Of a DNA stretch of 64,000 nt, positions 18,390 through 27,061 are shown piece by piece; the stretch's first letter is position 1, and each line of letters opens with the position of its first letter. Location of the stretch: assembly GCF_030817055.1 (NCBI RefSeq), contig NZ_JAUSYV010000001.1:1884001-1948000 (forward strand), written 5' to 3'. The notes under the pieces are model-generated. The model made no database searches. It had not been told where the DNA came from and saw only the letters and a list, made by a program, of their open reading frames with translations. Position numbers and translations under genes: made by a program. The stretch is from Bacillus sp. V2I10 (GTDB lineage Bacteria; Bacillota; Bacilli; Bacillales; Bacillaceae).

Positions 18390-19364
18390 ATGAAAAGCTT
18401 CAAATTTTTAGCCATGACAATTATGATTTCATCATTGCTTGCATTCGCAGCAGCTTGTGGAAATGGTGAAAGTTCAGAAGGCAACGGTTCAGAAAATGGA
18501 TCTTCTGAAGAAGCAGCTCAATTAGAAGGTGAAGTTGGAATCGACGGATCATCAACTGTTGCTCCTATCGGTGAAGCAGTATCTGAAGAATTCGCTATGG
18601 AAAACAAAGATGTTAAAGCTCCAATCGGCGTATCAGGAACTGGCGGCGGCTTTGAAAAGTTCGTAGCTGGTGAAACAGATATTGCTCAAGCATCACGTCC
18701 GATTAAAGATGAAGAAGCTAAAGCAGCGAAAGACGCTGGAATTGAATATACAGAATTACAAGTAGCATTTGACGGTTTATCAGTAGTAGTTAATAAAGAA
18801 AATGATTTCATTAAAGAATTAACTGTAGAAGATTTGAAAAAGATCTGGGTTGAAGACGGCAAAGAAAAGAAATGGTCTGATATTAATCCTGAATGGCCGG
18901 ATGAAACAATCAAACTTTTCTCACCTGGAACTGACTCAGGAACATATGATTATTTCAACGAAGTAATCCTTGAAGATGAAGCTGTTGCTAAGCAAGCAAC
19001 ACTTTCTGAAGATGACAACGTTCTTGTAAAAGGAGTACAAAGCGATAAAACAGCAATGGGCTTCTTCGGATATGCTTATTACTTAGAAAACAAAGACACT
19101 TTAAAAGTTGTTCCTATCGTAAATGAAGAGGGCAAAGCTGTTGAACCAACTAACGAATCAGTTGAATCTGGCGAGTATAATCCGCTTTCACGCCCGCTAT
19201 ACATTTATGTTAACAACGCATCAATGAAAGAAAAGCCACAAGTTGCTGAGTATGTTAAGTTCTACATGGAAAACGCTGGCGCATTAGCTGAAGAAGTTGG
19301 CTATGTAAGCCTTCCAGAAGAAAAATACACAGAACAGCTTAAAACAATCGAAGGTTTAAAATAA
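18390..19364 (+). CDS. pstS: Phosphate-binding lipoprotein PstS
   Basis: High-affinity phosphate-binding lipoprotein of the Pst importer. The signal peptide ends at a lipobox AFAAAC (Cys23), followed by a Ser/Glu/Gly-rich linker. The binding motifs are IDGSSTVAPIGEAVSEEF, VSGTGGGFEKF and the GTDSGTYDYF segment. GGGGG lies about ten bases before the ATG. Length 324 residues is normal. A strong hairpin follows the stop. Confidence 0.95.
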   Translation: MKSFKFLAMTIMISSLLAFAAACGNGESSEGNGSENGSSEEAAQLEGEVGIDGSSTVAPIGEAVSEEFAMENKDVKAPIGVSGTGGGFEKFVAGETDIAQASRPIKDEEAKAAKDAGIEYTELQVAFDGLSVVVNKENDFIKELTVEDLKKIWVEDGKEKKWSDINPEWPDETIKLFSPGTDSGTYDYFNEVILEDEAVAKQATLSEDDNVLVKGVQSDKTAMGFFGYAYYLENKDTLKVVPIVNEEGKAVEPTNESVESGEYNPLSRPLYIYVNNASMKEKPQVAEYVKFYMENAGALAEEVGYVSLPEEKYTEQLKTIEGLK

Positions 19365-19378
19365 TTTCAAAATCTAAT

Positions 19379-19406
19379 AGATGAGAAGCATAATTGCTTC
19401 TCATCT
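19379..19406 (+). other. Intra-operon hairpin between pstS and pstC, no T-tract
   Basis: Perfect 12-bp stem AGATGAGAAGCA / TGCTTCTCATCT with TAAT loop and no U run after it. It is more likely an RNA stabiliser of the pstS end, or a partial block, than a full terminator. Confidence 0.7.
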
Positions 19407-19436
19407 TCCCATGTTTTGGAAAGGGGTTTTCACAAT

Positions 19437-20378
19437 ATGGCAACACAAACAAGCCGCTCTGTCAGTGAAATGATAAAAGAGAAAAAGGAAAAGAGATCCT
19501 GGGTAAGATATATAGAGAAGATCGTTCCTGCATTTCTGCTCCTGACAGCTATTATATCTGTACTTACAACTGTTGGAATTTTATTTACACTTATTGTTGA
19601 GACATTTACATTCTTCAGCAAAGTTTCATTTATTGACTTTATTACACAAAAAGAATGGTATCCATTCTTTGCAAGCGATCCTTCTTACGGAATCATCACA
19701 TTAGTATCAGGTACGCTTCTCGTTGCATTCATTGCTATGCTGGTGGCATTGCCAATAGGTCTAGCTTCTGCTATTTATTTGAGTGAGTATGCTTCAGACC
19801 GCGTCAGAAGAATTATCAAACCGATATTAGAAGTGCTGGCAGGAATCCCGACAATTGTTTATGGTTTCTTTGCTCTTTCGTTTGTCACGCCATTGCTGCA
19901 ATCTATTATACCGGACTTAGGTTTTTTTAATGCTCTTAGTCCCGGCATTGTTGTAGGTATCATGATTATTCCTATGATTGCATCCCTTTCTGAAGATGCA
20001 ATGACTTCTGTTCCTAAATCAATGCGAGAAGGAGCCCTTGCCCTTGGCTCTACGAAGTTTGAAGTGGCAATGAAAGTTGTCTTGCCTGCGGCTGTGTCAG
20101 GTGTAGTTGCATCATTTGTGTTAGCTATTTCAAGAGCGATCGGTGAAACGATGATCGTTACTCTTGCTGGGGGAGCTACTCCAAAGCTTACATTTGATCC
20201 GACAGAGTCGATTCAGACAATGACAGCTTATATTGTACAAGTAAGTTCAGGAGATGCCGGATATGGAACAACGATTTACTATAGTATCTATGCTGTAGGT
20301 ATGACGCTGTTCATTTTCACGCTTCTGATGAATTTACTGGCACAGTTCATTTCTCGACGCTTTAGGGAGGAATATTAA
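19437..20378 (+). CDS. pstC: Phosphate ABC transporter permease PstC
   Basis: Membrane permease of the Pst importer. It has six hydrophobic segments and the binding-protein-dependent transport EAA loop (SMREGALALGSTKFEVAMKVVLPAA). ATG at 19437 has GGAAAGGGG about nine bases upstream; a TTG seven codons earlier overlaps that site. Length is 313 residues. The gene is one base from pstA. Confidence 0.95.
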   Translation: MATQTSRSVSEMIKEKKEKRSWVRYIEKIVPAFLLLTAIISVLTTVGILFTLIVETFTFFSKVSFIDFITQKEWYPFFASDPSYGIITLVSGTLLVAFIAMLVALPIGLASAIYLSEYASDRVRRIIKPILEVLAGIPTIVYGFFALSFVTPLLQSIIPDLGFFNALSPGIVVGIMIIPMIASLSEDAMTSVPKSMREGALALGSTKFEVAMKVVLPAAVSGVVASFVLAISRAIGETMIVTLAGGATPKLTFDPTESIQTMTAYIVQVSSGDAGYGTTIYYSIYAVGMTLFIFTLLMNLLAQFISRRFREEY

Positions 20379-20379
20379 A

Positions 20380-21258
20380 ATGAACTACATTAATAAAGAT
20401 AAAGTCGCTAAAAAAATGTCCAGCAGACTTGCCGTAAACGGCTTCTATAAAGGCATTTTCTTATTGGCTACAAGCTTTGCACTGGTAGTGCTTGCGATCC
20501 TTTTATATCGGATATTCACTCAAGGATTTAGTTATATAACTCCAGAATTTTTTCAAAACTTTGCATCAAGGAGGCCTTCTGCATCCGGCATCAAAGCAGC
20601 GCTTGTTGGATCATTGTGGGTAATGGCAGTTGTTATCCCGGTCGGATTAATTCTAGGAGTTGGAACAGCATTATATTTGGAAGAATACGCTAAGAAAAAT
20701 AGATTCACAAATTTTCTGCAGATCAATATTGCAAACCTTGCGGGAGTTCCGTCAATTGTATTTGGTCTTTTGGGGTTAACGGTATTCGTTCGATTTTTTG
20801 ATCTAGGAAGAAGTATTTTAGCCGGCGGATTTACGATGGCGCTTCTTGTTCTTCCAGTAATTGTTGTTGCATCACAGGAAGCGATCAGGGCTGTTCCGAA
20901 AGAAATGCGCGAAGCATCATTTGGAATGGGGGCAACAAAATGGCAAACGATCCGTCAAGTAGTTTTGCCTGCTGCTGTACCAGGTATATTAACAGGGAGT
21001 ATTCTTGCTTTTTCAAGAGCAATTGGTGAAACAGCACCATTGCTTGTGGTAGGTGCATTTGCTTTTGTAAACTACTTGCCTGCAAGTTTTATGAGCACAT
21101 TTACAGTAATGCCAATTCAAATTTTCAACTGGGCTTCAAGACCTCAGGCTGATTTTCAGGATGTAGCTGCTGCAGGAATTATCGTTTTATTCATTTTCCT
21201 GATTGTCATGAACTCTGTTGCAGTATTCATTCGTAATAAATTCCAAAAAAATTACTAA
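20380..21258 (+). CDS. pstA: Phosphate ABC transporter permease PstA
   Basis: Second Pst permease, 292 residues. It has six hydrophobic segments and the EAA loop EMREASFGMGATKWQTIRQVVLP. The AGGGAGG ribosome site lies within the end of pstC, indicating translational coupling. A conserved AISRAIGE-like motif (FSRAIGETAPLLVVGAF) is present. Confidence 0.95.
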   Translation: MNYINKDKVAKKMSSRLAVNGFYKGIFLLATSFALVVLAILLYRIFTQGFSYITPEFFQNFASRRPSASGIKAALVGSLWVMAVVIPVGLILGVGTALYLEEYAKKNRFTNFLQINIANLAGVPSIVFGLLGLTVFVRFFDLGRSILAGGFTMALLVLPVIVVASQEAIRAVPKEMREASFGMGATKWQTIRQVVLPAAVPGILTGSILAFSRAIGETAPLLVVGAFAFVNYLPASFMSTFTVMPIQIFNWASRPQADFQDVAAAGIIVLFIFLIVMNSVAVFIRNKFQKNY

Positions 21259-21293
21259 GATAGTTTTGAAAAGGATGAAGGAGGTTTCACACA

Positions 21294-22118
21294 ATGGAAA
21301 TGACAAAAGTTGTGAAAGAGCGCGAGGAAAAAGAAGAATTTGAAACGAATGCAGAAATAGAAAAAAGCATCGTTTACAAAACAGATAATCTCAACCTTTG
21401 GTACGGAAACGATCAGGCATTAAAAAATATTGACCTGGATATCTATGAAAATGAAGTTACGGCGATTATTGGACCGTCTGGCTGCGGGAAGTCTACTTAC
21501 ATTAAAACGTTAAACCGCATGGTAGAGCTGATTCCTACGGTTCGTACATCTGGAAAAATCGTTTACCGCGGCAAAAATATCTTTGATAAAGGCTATGGAG
21601 TGGAAGATCTGCGCACACGAGTCGGCATGGTGTTCCAAAAACCAAATCCTTTTCCAAAATCCATTTATGACAATGTTGCATACGGTCCAAGAATCCATGG
21701 GATTCGTGATAAAAAGACTCTTGATGCAATCGTTGAAAAAAGTTTAAAAGGTGCTGCCATCTGGGACGAAGTAAAAGATCGCCTTAAAGAAAATGCTTTC
21801 GGTTTATCAGGCGGTCAGCAGCAGCGCCTATGCATCGCCCGCTGTCTAGCGATTGAGCCGGATGTTATTTTAATGGATGAACCTACATCTGCTCTTGATC
21901 CAATTTCAACATTAAAAGTAGAAGAGCTGGTTCAGGAATTGAAAAAACAGTACAGCATCGTGATCGTTACTCACAATATGCAGCAGGCTGCACGTATTTC
22001 TGACCGGACTGCGTTCTTCTTAAATGGGGAAGTTGTTGAGTATTCAGAAACAGATCGTTTGTTCTCGAATCCTTCAGATAAACGAACAGAAGACTATATT
22101 ACAGGACGTTTCGGATAA
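21294..22118 (+). CDS. pstB: Phosphate ABC transporter ATPase PstB
   Basis: ATPase of the Pst importer: Walker A GPSGCGKST, PstB-typical QKPNPFPKSIYDNVAYGPRIHG, signature LSGGQQQR, Walker B VILMDEP and switch His in IVTHN. The N-terminus has an extra charged stretch of about 30 residues before the core. GGAGG lies ten bases before the ATG. B. subtilis has two pstB genes in this operon; here there is one. Confidence 0.95.
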   Translation: MEMTKVVKEREEKEEFETNAEIEKSIVYKTDNLNLWYGNDQALKNIDLDIYENEVTAIIGPSGCGKSTYIKTLNRMVELIPTVRTSGKIVYRGKNIFDKGYGVEDLRTRVGMVFQKPNPFPKSIYDNVAYGPRIHGIRDKKTLDAIVEKSLKGAAIWDEVKDRLKENAFGLSGGQQQRLCIARCLAIEPDVILMDEPTSALDPISTLKVEELVQELKKQYSIVIVTHNMQQAARISDRTAFFLNGEVVEYSETDRLFSNPSDKRTEDYITGRFG

Positions 22119-22128
22119 TATTTAGAGA

Positions 22129-22164
22129 AATAAGTCGTGCAAATGAATACTTGCACGACTTATT
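22129..22164 (+). other. Intra-operon hairpin between pstB and phoU, no T-tract
   Basis: 14-bp stem (AATAAGTCGTGCAA / TTGCACGACTTATT) with an 8-base loop and no U run. It resembles the pstS-pstC hairpin in design and may partly uncouple phoU. Confidence 0.65.
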
Positions 22165-22225
22165 CCCATATAGTTAAGCAATCATATTTCATAAAAAAAC
22201 AGACGAAATTTGGAGGGAACTAAAC

Positions 22226-22885
22226 ATGGTGGTTAGAGAGAAATTTGAATACGATTTAAAATTACTGCGTGATAAATTAAATGAAATTGCACAGCTCACA
22301 GAGCTTGCTTTAACAGAAGCTATCCAGGCCCTGGAAACTAAAAACGTAGAAGCAGCGCTCGAAATCATTGAAAACGATGAGCGCATTGATGATTTGGATG
22401 AGGAAATAAATGATTTGGCGATACTTCTTATTGCAAAACAGCAGCCGGTTGCGATTGATTTAAGACGTATTATCGTTGCCATTAAAATTTCTAATGATAT
22501 CGAAAGAATGGCTGACTTTGCTGTTAATATTGCTAAATCAACGATTCGAATCGGCGATGAACCTTTATTCAAACCTATTGAAACAATCAAAAAAATGCAT
22601 GCGCTTGCTGTAGAAATGCTTTCTCTTTCTGTTAAGGCATACAACGAGGAAGATGTCCTATTAGCTAAGAGGGTTGCTGATATGGACGATCAAGTAGATG
22701 ATTATTATGGACAAACAATCAGAGAGCTTCTCGAAATCATGCCTGAGCGTAAAGAGCTTATGCAGCAGATTACTCAATTAATGTTTGTCTGCAGATATAT
22801 TGAGCGTACTGCAGATCATGCAACGAATATTTCTGAAAGTGTATTATATCTAGTTAAAGGCAGAAGATATGATTTAAATACATAA
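22226..22885 (+). CDS. phoU: Phosphate signalling protein PhoU
   Basis: Two three-helix PhoU domains, 219 residues. The conserved metal-binding acidic motifs are DERIDDLDEEINDLA and RIIVAIKISNDIERMADFAVNIA, repeated as QLMFVCRYIERTADHATNISE. It modulates Pst transport and Pho signalling. GGAGG precedes the ATG. phoU is absent from the B. subtilis pst operon, which makes this a lineage difference. Confidence 0.94.
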   Translation: MVVREKFEYDLKLLRDKLNEIAQLTELALTEAIQALETKNVEAALEIIENDERIDDLDEEINDLAILLIAKQQPVAIDLRRIIVAIKISNDIERMADFAVNIAKSTIRIGDEPLFKPIETIKKMHALAVEMLSLSVKAYNEEDVLLAKRVADMDDQVDDYYGQTIRELLEIMPERKELMQQITQLMFVCRYIERTADHATNISESVLYLVKGRRYDLNT

Positions 22886-22888
22886 ACT

Positions 22889-22926
22889 AAAAGAGCTTGT
22901 CACCCATGAGTGACAAGCTCTTTTTT
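22889..22926. terminator. Bidirectional terminator after phoU
   Basis: Stem AAAAGAGCTTGTCAC / GTGACAAGCTCTTTT with further T, between convergent phoU and yqzC. Confidence 0.9.
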
Positions 22927-22951
22927 AAGTTTAAGACATTTTCTGCGTTTT

Positions 22952-23428
22952 TTATTTGACAAGTACATTGACAATTTCGCTGAAGCTCATGCCTTTAGTA
23001 AGTTCAAAAGTTCCCATGCGCACCTTTGTGTGATAATTCCCATTAATGACAAACTCGTTAAAATCCTTTGCAGAGGCAATGACGCCTTCTTGTTCCAGGA
23101 TGTCAGAAACATCACCTGTATTCATGCCTTCTACAATTTTTAACGTGTACTTTTCATTTTGAGGCTTTTCTTCAGTAGGGGCTTCGGCTTGCTCTTGTTT
23201 TTCAATCAGTGTTGTTTCTTTAAAGGCAATAAGCTCGTCATACTCTTTTGTATCGATCGCTGTCTGGCCATTTTTCATTAAAAATTCTTTAATATCATTC
23301 TCGGAAACTTCATTGTTTACAGGAGCAGCTGCTTTTTCATTGCTGTTACCTATAAAATATGTAGCAGCAAGAACAGATGTAGACAAAATCATTCCGGCTG
23401 CGAATGATTGTAATCCTTTTTTGCTCAT
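22952..23428 (-). CDS. yqzC: YqzC-like exported protein with MltG/YceG-like C-terminus
   Basis: 158 residues: N-terminal membrane anchor (FAAGMILSTSVLAATYFIG), acidic linker, and a C-terminal segment (about 95-158, IVEGMNTGDVSDILEQEGVI ... GTFELTKGMSFSEIVNVL). That segment resembles the LysM-like subdomain of endolytic transglycosylase MltG without its catalytic domain. Role unknown. Its start overlaps the stop of the upstream gene by four bases (ATGA), so the pair is coupled. The name rests on synteny near pst. Confidence 0.7.
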   Translation of the reverse strand: MSKKGLQSFAAGMILSTSVLAATYFIGNSNEKAAAPVNNEVSENDIKEFLMKNGQTAIDTKEYDELIAFKETTLIEKQEQAEAPTEEKPQNEKYTLKIVEGMNTGDVSDILEQEGVIASAKDFNEFVINGNYHTKVRMGTFELTKGMSFSEIVNVLVK

Positions 23429-23772
23429 GTTAAGACCCTCTCATTCTTTCTAAGAATGGTTCCGATCTCTTCTTCGCTTAAGTATTCAGATCTTGCAATT
23501 GCTTCAGTGGATAATCCTTGATTATGTTTCAAAATGATACGCTGAAGCGTCTGAGGGTCAATCGATTCATTATCAGTATGCTCCAAATCATTTTGAAGAA
23601 TTTCTTCTTCAAGCACTCTGACTTTTTTCTTCAGCTTGTATATTTCTTGCATCGAAGAAACAGACAGGTGTTCAACTTCCTGTTCAATATCTTTTACGTG
23701 ATCTCTCTGAAAGAAAGAGATGCCAATTAAAAGAATGCTGACTACAAACAGGGCAATGATCATAATCTCCAT
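23425..23772 (-). CDS. yqzD: YqzD-like membrane-anchored coiled-coil protein
   Basis: 115 residues. One N-terminal membrane segment (MIIALFVVSILLIGISFF) precedes a heptad-rich coiled coil (about 25-65). A C-terminal helix-turn-helix-like segment follows (LQRIILKHNQGLSTEAIARSEYLSEEEIGTIL). It is first gene of a two-gene operon with the MltG-like protein. Function unknown; name by position and pairing. Confidence 0.65.
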   Translation of the reverse strand: MEIMIIALFVVSILLIGISFFQRDHVKDIEQEVEHLSVSSMQEIYKLKKKVRVLEEEILQNDLEHTDNESIDPQTLQRIILKHNQGLSTEAIARSEYLSEEEIGTILRKNERVLT

Positions 23773-23849
23773 ATTTATTCACCTTCTAATATTTTTTCCC
23801 TTTTTCTTTATATCATAGATTTGATACATTCTAAAGGGTAATATGTAAA

Positions 23850-23859
23850 TTGTCGAAAA
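23850..23859 (+). promoter_or_regulatory. Candidate Spo0A box upstream of the GH57/GT4 operon
   Basis: TTGTCGAAAA contains the exact TGTCGAA core of the Spo0A site, 85 bases before the DUF4912 gene and within a divergent promoter region. It is one short match, so only suggestive. Confidence 0.35.
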
Positions 23860-23943
23860 ATGTCTTAATTCAAGTTATTTTCTCATGGATTATTCTTATG
23901 TCATAATAATAACAGCAATGAACAATGAAAGGGATGAAGCCCT

Positions 23944-24390
23944 TTGGTAAATCAGACCTCGATGGATCAATTAAACCATCTGCATGGAGATGCAATGACT
24001 CTTATAATGAAAAATCCATCTGTTTTGTATTTACAGTGGAATGTAGGGTTTAAAACTGAGATTGCGCTCTCCATATTATGCAGGGAGCCTTTTTCTTCTC
24101 TGAAAAAAACGTTAAGACTTTATCAAATAAAGAAAAGCTCTCTTTACTATAAAGATTTTAAAATCAAAGATGAACACACTTATCTTTTTATTGAAGGCAT
24201 AGGAGCAGCTTCCAGCTACTATACAGAATTAATTTTGCATACATCTGAAAATGTTAAACTGACTGTTCTGAAGTCAAATGAACTGAAAATGACGAATACT
24301 GATGGCAGAGATACTGACTGGACAGCCTATAAAGGGGAACCTGAATCCTGGGAAAAGCAATTCTCAGCTTATACGGTATATGACAAATAG
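23944..24390 (+). CDS. DUF4912-like protein
   Basis: 148 residues, soluble, no signal. The segment LYLQWNVGFKTEIALSI and the later FIEGIGAASSYYTELILHT resemble DUF4912, a family I recall beside GH57 genes in several phyla. The frame begins at TTG 23944 with AAAGGG ten bases upstream; the next in-frame ATG is six codons later. It is 15 bp from the next gene, so the two are co-transcribed. A carbohydrate-related accessory role is inferred from context only. Confidence 0.65.
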   Translation: MVNQTSMDQLNHLHGDAMTLIMKNPSVLYLQWNVGFKTEIALSILCREPFSSLKKTLRLYQIKKSSLYYKDFKIKDEHTYLFIEGIGAASSYYTELILHTSENVKLTVLKSNELKMTNTDGRDTDWTAYKGEPESWEKQFSAYTVYDK

Positions 24391-24405
24391 AAGGAGTATT
24401 AGCAC

Positions 24406-27048
24406 ATGGTGAAAAACAGCATGATCATCCTCCATGCCCACTTGCCTTTCATAACTGACTATACAAATACAGAATATGAACAGCTCTGGCTTTTTGAAGC
24501 TCTGTCAGAATCGTATATTCCAATGCTTTGGAGTTTAAACAGTGTGGACAATCCTTCCATAACTATCTCTTTTTCCCCTACTCTTATGGAAATGCTGACC
24601 GATAAGAAGACCCAGGAAAAATACCGTTGTCACCTGGACAAAATGATTTTGTTAATCAGATCAGAATTCAGCAGGGCAACTAATGAGGAGCAATCAGTAT
24701 TACATTTTTATCTTTCTCATTACAATAAGATCATCCAAACCTTTGAAGAATTTAAGGGCAATATTTTAAAAGGATATATTGATCTATTCAAAAAAAGAAA
24801 AATTGAGGTTATCACTACATGTGCAACGCATGCAATTCTCCCGTTTCATTGCACGGATGAAGGCATGAAAATGCAAGTGGAAACGGGAATGAAAGTGTTT
24901 GAACACCATTTCGGAACAGCTCCAAAAGGGTTTTGGCTGCCGGAAATGGCGATAAATGATCAAACTGTGCAGATTCTCATTCAACAAGGAATTAAATACA
25001 CATTTGCCGATTCTCCTGAAATAAATGGCCCTGCATTGAACTATAAGGGCCTCACAATTTTTAAACGGAACAGTGAAAAAGCTAATGCTGTATGGGATAA
25101 GCATAGTGGATACCCTGCACATCATGTATATCGGGAATATTACCGGGATGTCGGGTTGACAAGAAATTGGGAAGATATTAAAGAGTTTGCATTTCTTAAA
25201 AAGACAAGAATCAATACCGGACTAAAACTTTGGAGCATAACTGGAAAGACGGAAGATAAAAAGATTTATAATGATGAAATCGCATTTGAACAAGCTGGAA
25301 ATGATGCACATAATTTTTTGGAGAGGCTGTGTTCTGCAACTGAGCTTATCGTGCTTCCATTTGATTTTGAGTTATTCGGCCATTGGTGGTTTGAGGGTCC
25401 GGCCTTTCTTTCTGAGCTGTTAAAAAAGGAAAACCCGTTTGTTCTCCCTTCTGATTGGCTGAGAAATAAAAATAAGGTCTGCCGCCATGTCGGCTTAGGT
25501 TTTTCTACATGGGGGAGAAATGGGTACGGTGATATTTGGCTGAATGAAAAAACAGCGGAATACTTTCAGCACTTTCATTTAATCGAGAAGCAGTTATACA
25601 GCCAGTCTGTAAATTCCCGGGAAATGAATACAAGGAAAAAATGGTGTCTTATTAAGGAATGGATGCTTGCCGCAAGCAGCGACTGGACATTCATGATTGG
25701 AAACGGCACTTCTGCTGATTATGGACATTATCGTATTCAAAAGCACCTAAATAATTATTACGAACTGAGCGAAAGATCGGATGAAGAATTAGAAAACTAT
25801 AACCCGGAACCAGATTTATTTACATTTCTTCCATTTAAAAGAAACACATCTGAGTTACAAGAGTGTGCTGTCAGGCCAAGAATACTGATGGTGTCTACAG
25901 AATACCCCCCAAATCTTGTTGGGGGGCTCGGAAGACATGTAGATGAGCTGACAAATGCACTTGCTGGACAAAATTATGAAGTTGCGCTTCTTACAATAGC
26001 TTCTGATGAAGAACTCCCATTGTATGAGAATCCAGTTCCAAACCTTCATATATACCGGATTCAGTCTATTCAGCAAAAGCATCAGTCGCTCTCTGAGTGG
26101 GCCATAAATTACAATCGTGCAATTGTTCAATTTTTAATAAAGAATAGTCACATCAAATATGATTTAGTGCATGTTCATGATTGGCTGACAGCCGGGGCGG
26201 GAAGATCTATACAAAAGCTGTTTAAAGTGCCGCTGATTGCCACGATTCATGCGACAGAACTGGGAAGGAACAGCGAGATCGTGACCCCGCTGCAAAAGTA
26301 CATACAAAGGGAAGAAAGCCTGCTGGTGCAAGCTGCAGATCAAGTGATTGTATGCAGTGACTATATGTTGAAAGAGGTCACAGAGCAATTTCACATACAT
26401 TCTGAAAAACTAACTGTAATCCCTAATGGAATAAATCTTTTAAAAAATAATATGTATGATAAAAATTCACCAAAGCGCAATGATATATCATTGACTGGGC
26501 AGCCTTATCTTTTCTCGATGGGAAGACTTGTCGCAGAAAAAGGTTTTGATGTGCTGTTATCCGCTCTACCGGGTATTTTGAAGCGTTTTCCTAAAATCCG
26601 CATTGTTATAGCAGGAGATGGGCCGCATCGCAACGAATATGAAAAAAAAGCGAAAGAATTGAACGTTCATGAAAATGTAACATTCCTTGGTTTTATAGAT
26701 GAAGACCTTATACATATACTCCTTACGCACTGTGAGATGAATATTATTCCGAGCTATTATGAACCATTTGGAATTGTTGCACTGGAGAGCATGGCAGCGA
26801 AAAAACTGACAATTGCTGCAAATACCGGCGGGTTAAAAGAGATTATCAAGCACAATGAAAATGGCCTCCTATTTGAGCGGGGAAATTCAAAAGCTTTGGC
26901 ATCAGCTATCTTAGAGGCACTCCAACATAAAGAGCGGGCAGACCGTCTGGCTCAACAGGGATATAAAGAAATTTTGAGCCGTTTTGCCTATGAACATATC
27001 GTGAAAAAAGTTATTCAAGAGTATGAAGTGCTTTATCATAAAAGATAA
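24406..27048 (+). CDS. GH57 branching-enzyme-like domain fused to GT4 glycosyltransferase
   Basis: 880-residue bimodular enzyme. Residues 1-450 carry all five GH57 motifs of the branching-enzyme subgroup. These are HAHLPF (10-15), TCATHAILPF (about 138-146), GFWLPE with nucleophile Glu180, LPFDFELFGHWWFEGP with acid/base Asp320, and ASSDWTFMI (about 424). Residues 490-880 form a GT4 retaining glycosyltransferase: STEYPPNLVGGLGRHVDEL, VHDWLTA, SMGRLVAEKGFDVL and the EPFGIVALES nucleotide-sugar motif. It thus joins a putative alpha-glucan branching activity with a chain-elongating transferase. No signal peptide, so it is cytoplasmic. AAGGAG precedes the ATG. The exact glucan is not deducible from sequence. 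Confidence 0.85.
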   Translation: MVKNSMIILHAHLPFITDYTNTEYEQLWLFEALSESYIPMLWSLNSVDNPSITISFSPTLMEMLTDKKTQEKYRCHLDKMILLIRSEFSRATNEEQSVLHFYLSHYNKIIQTFEEFKGNILKGYIDLFKKRKIEVITTCATHAILPFHCTDEGMKMQVETGMKVFEHHFGTAPKGFWLPEMAINDQTVQILIQQGIKYTFADSPEINGPALNYKGLTIFKRNSEKANAVWDKHSGYPAHHVYREYYRDVGLTRNWEDIKEFAFLKKTRINTGLKLWSITGKTEDKKIYNDEIAFEQAGNDAHNFLERLCSATELIVLPFDFELFGHWWFEGPAFLSELLKKENPFVLPSDWLRNKNKVCRHVGLGFSTWGRNGYGDIWLNEKTAEYFQHFHLIEKQLYSQSVNSREMNTRKKWCLIKEWMLAASSDWTFMIGNGTSADYGHYRIQKHLNNYYELSERSDEELENYNPEPDLFTFLPFKRNTSELQECAVRPRILMVSTEYPPNLVGGLGRHVDELTNALAGQNYEVALLTIASDEELPLYENPVPNLHIYRIQSIQQKHQSLSEWAINYNRAIVQFLIKNSHIKYDLVHVHDWLTAGAGRSIQKLFKVPLIATIHATELGRNSEIVTPLQKYIQREESLLVQAADQVIVCSDYMLKEVTEQFHIHSEKLTVIPNGINLLKNNMYDKNSPKRNDISLTGQPYLFSMGRLVAEKGFDVLLSALPGILKRFPKIRIVIAGDGPHRNEYEKKAKELNVHENVTFLGFIDEDLIHILLTHCEMNIIPSYYEPFGIVALESMAAKKLTIAANTGGLKEIIKHNENGLLFERGNSKALASAILEALQHKERADRLAQQGYKEILSRFAYEHIVKKVIQEYEVLYHKR

Positions 27049-27061
27049 GGAGCTGAAAAAT

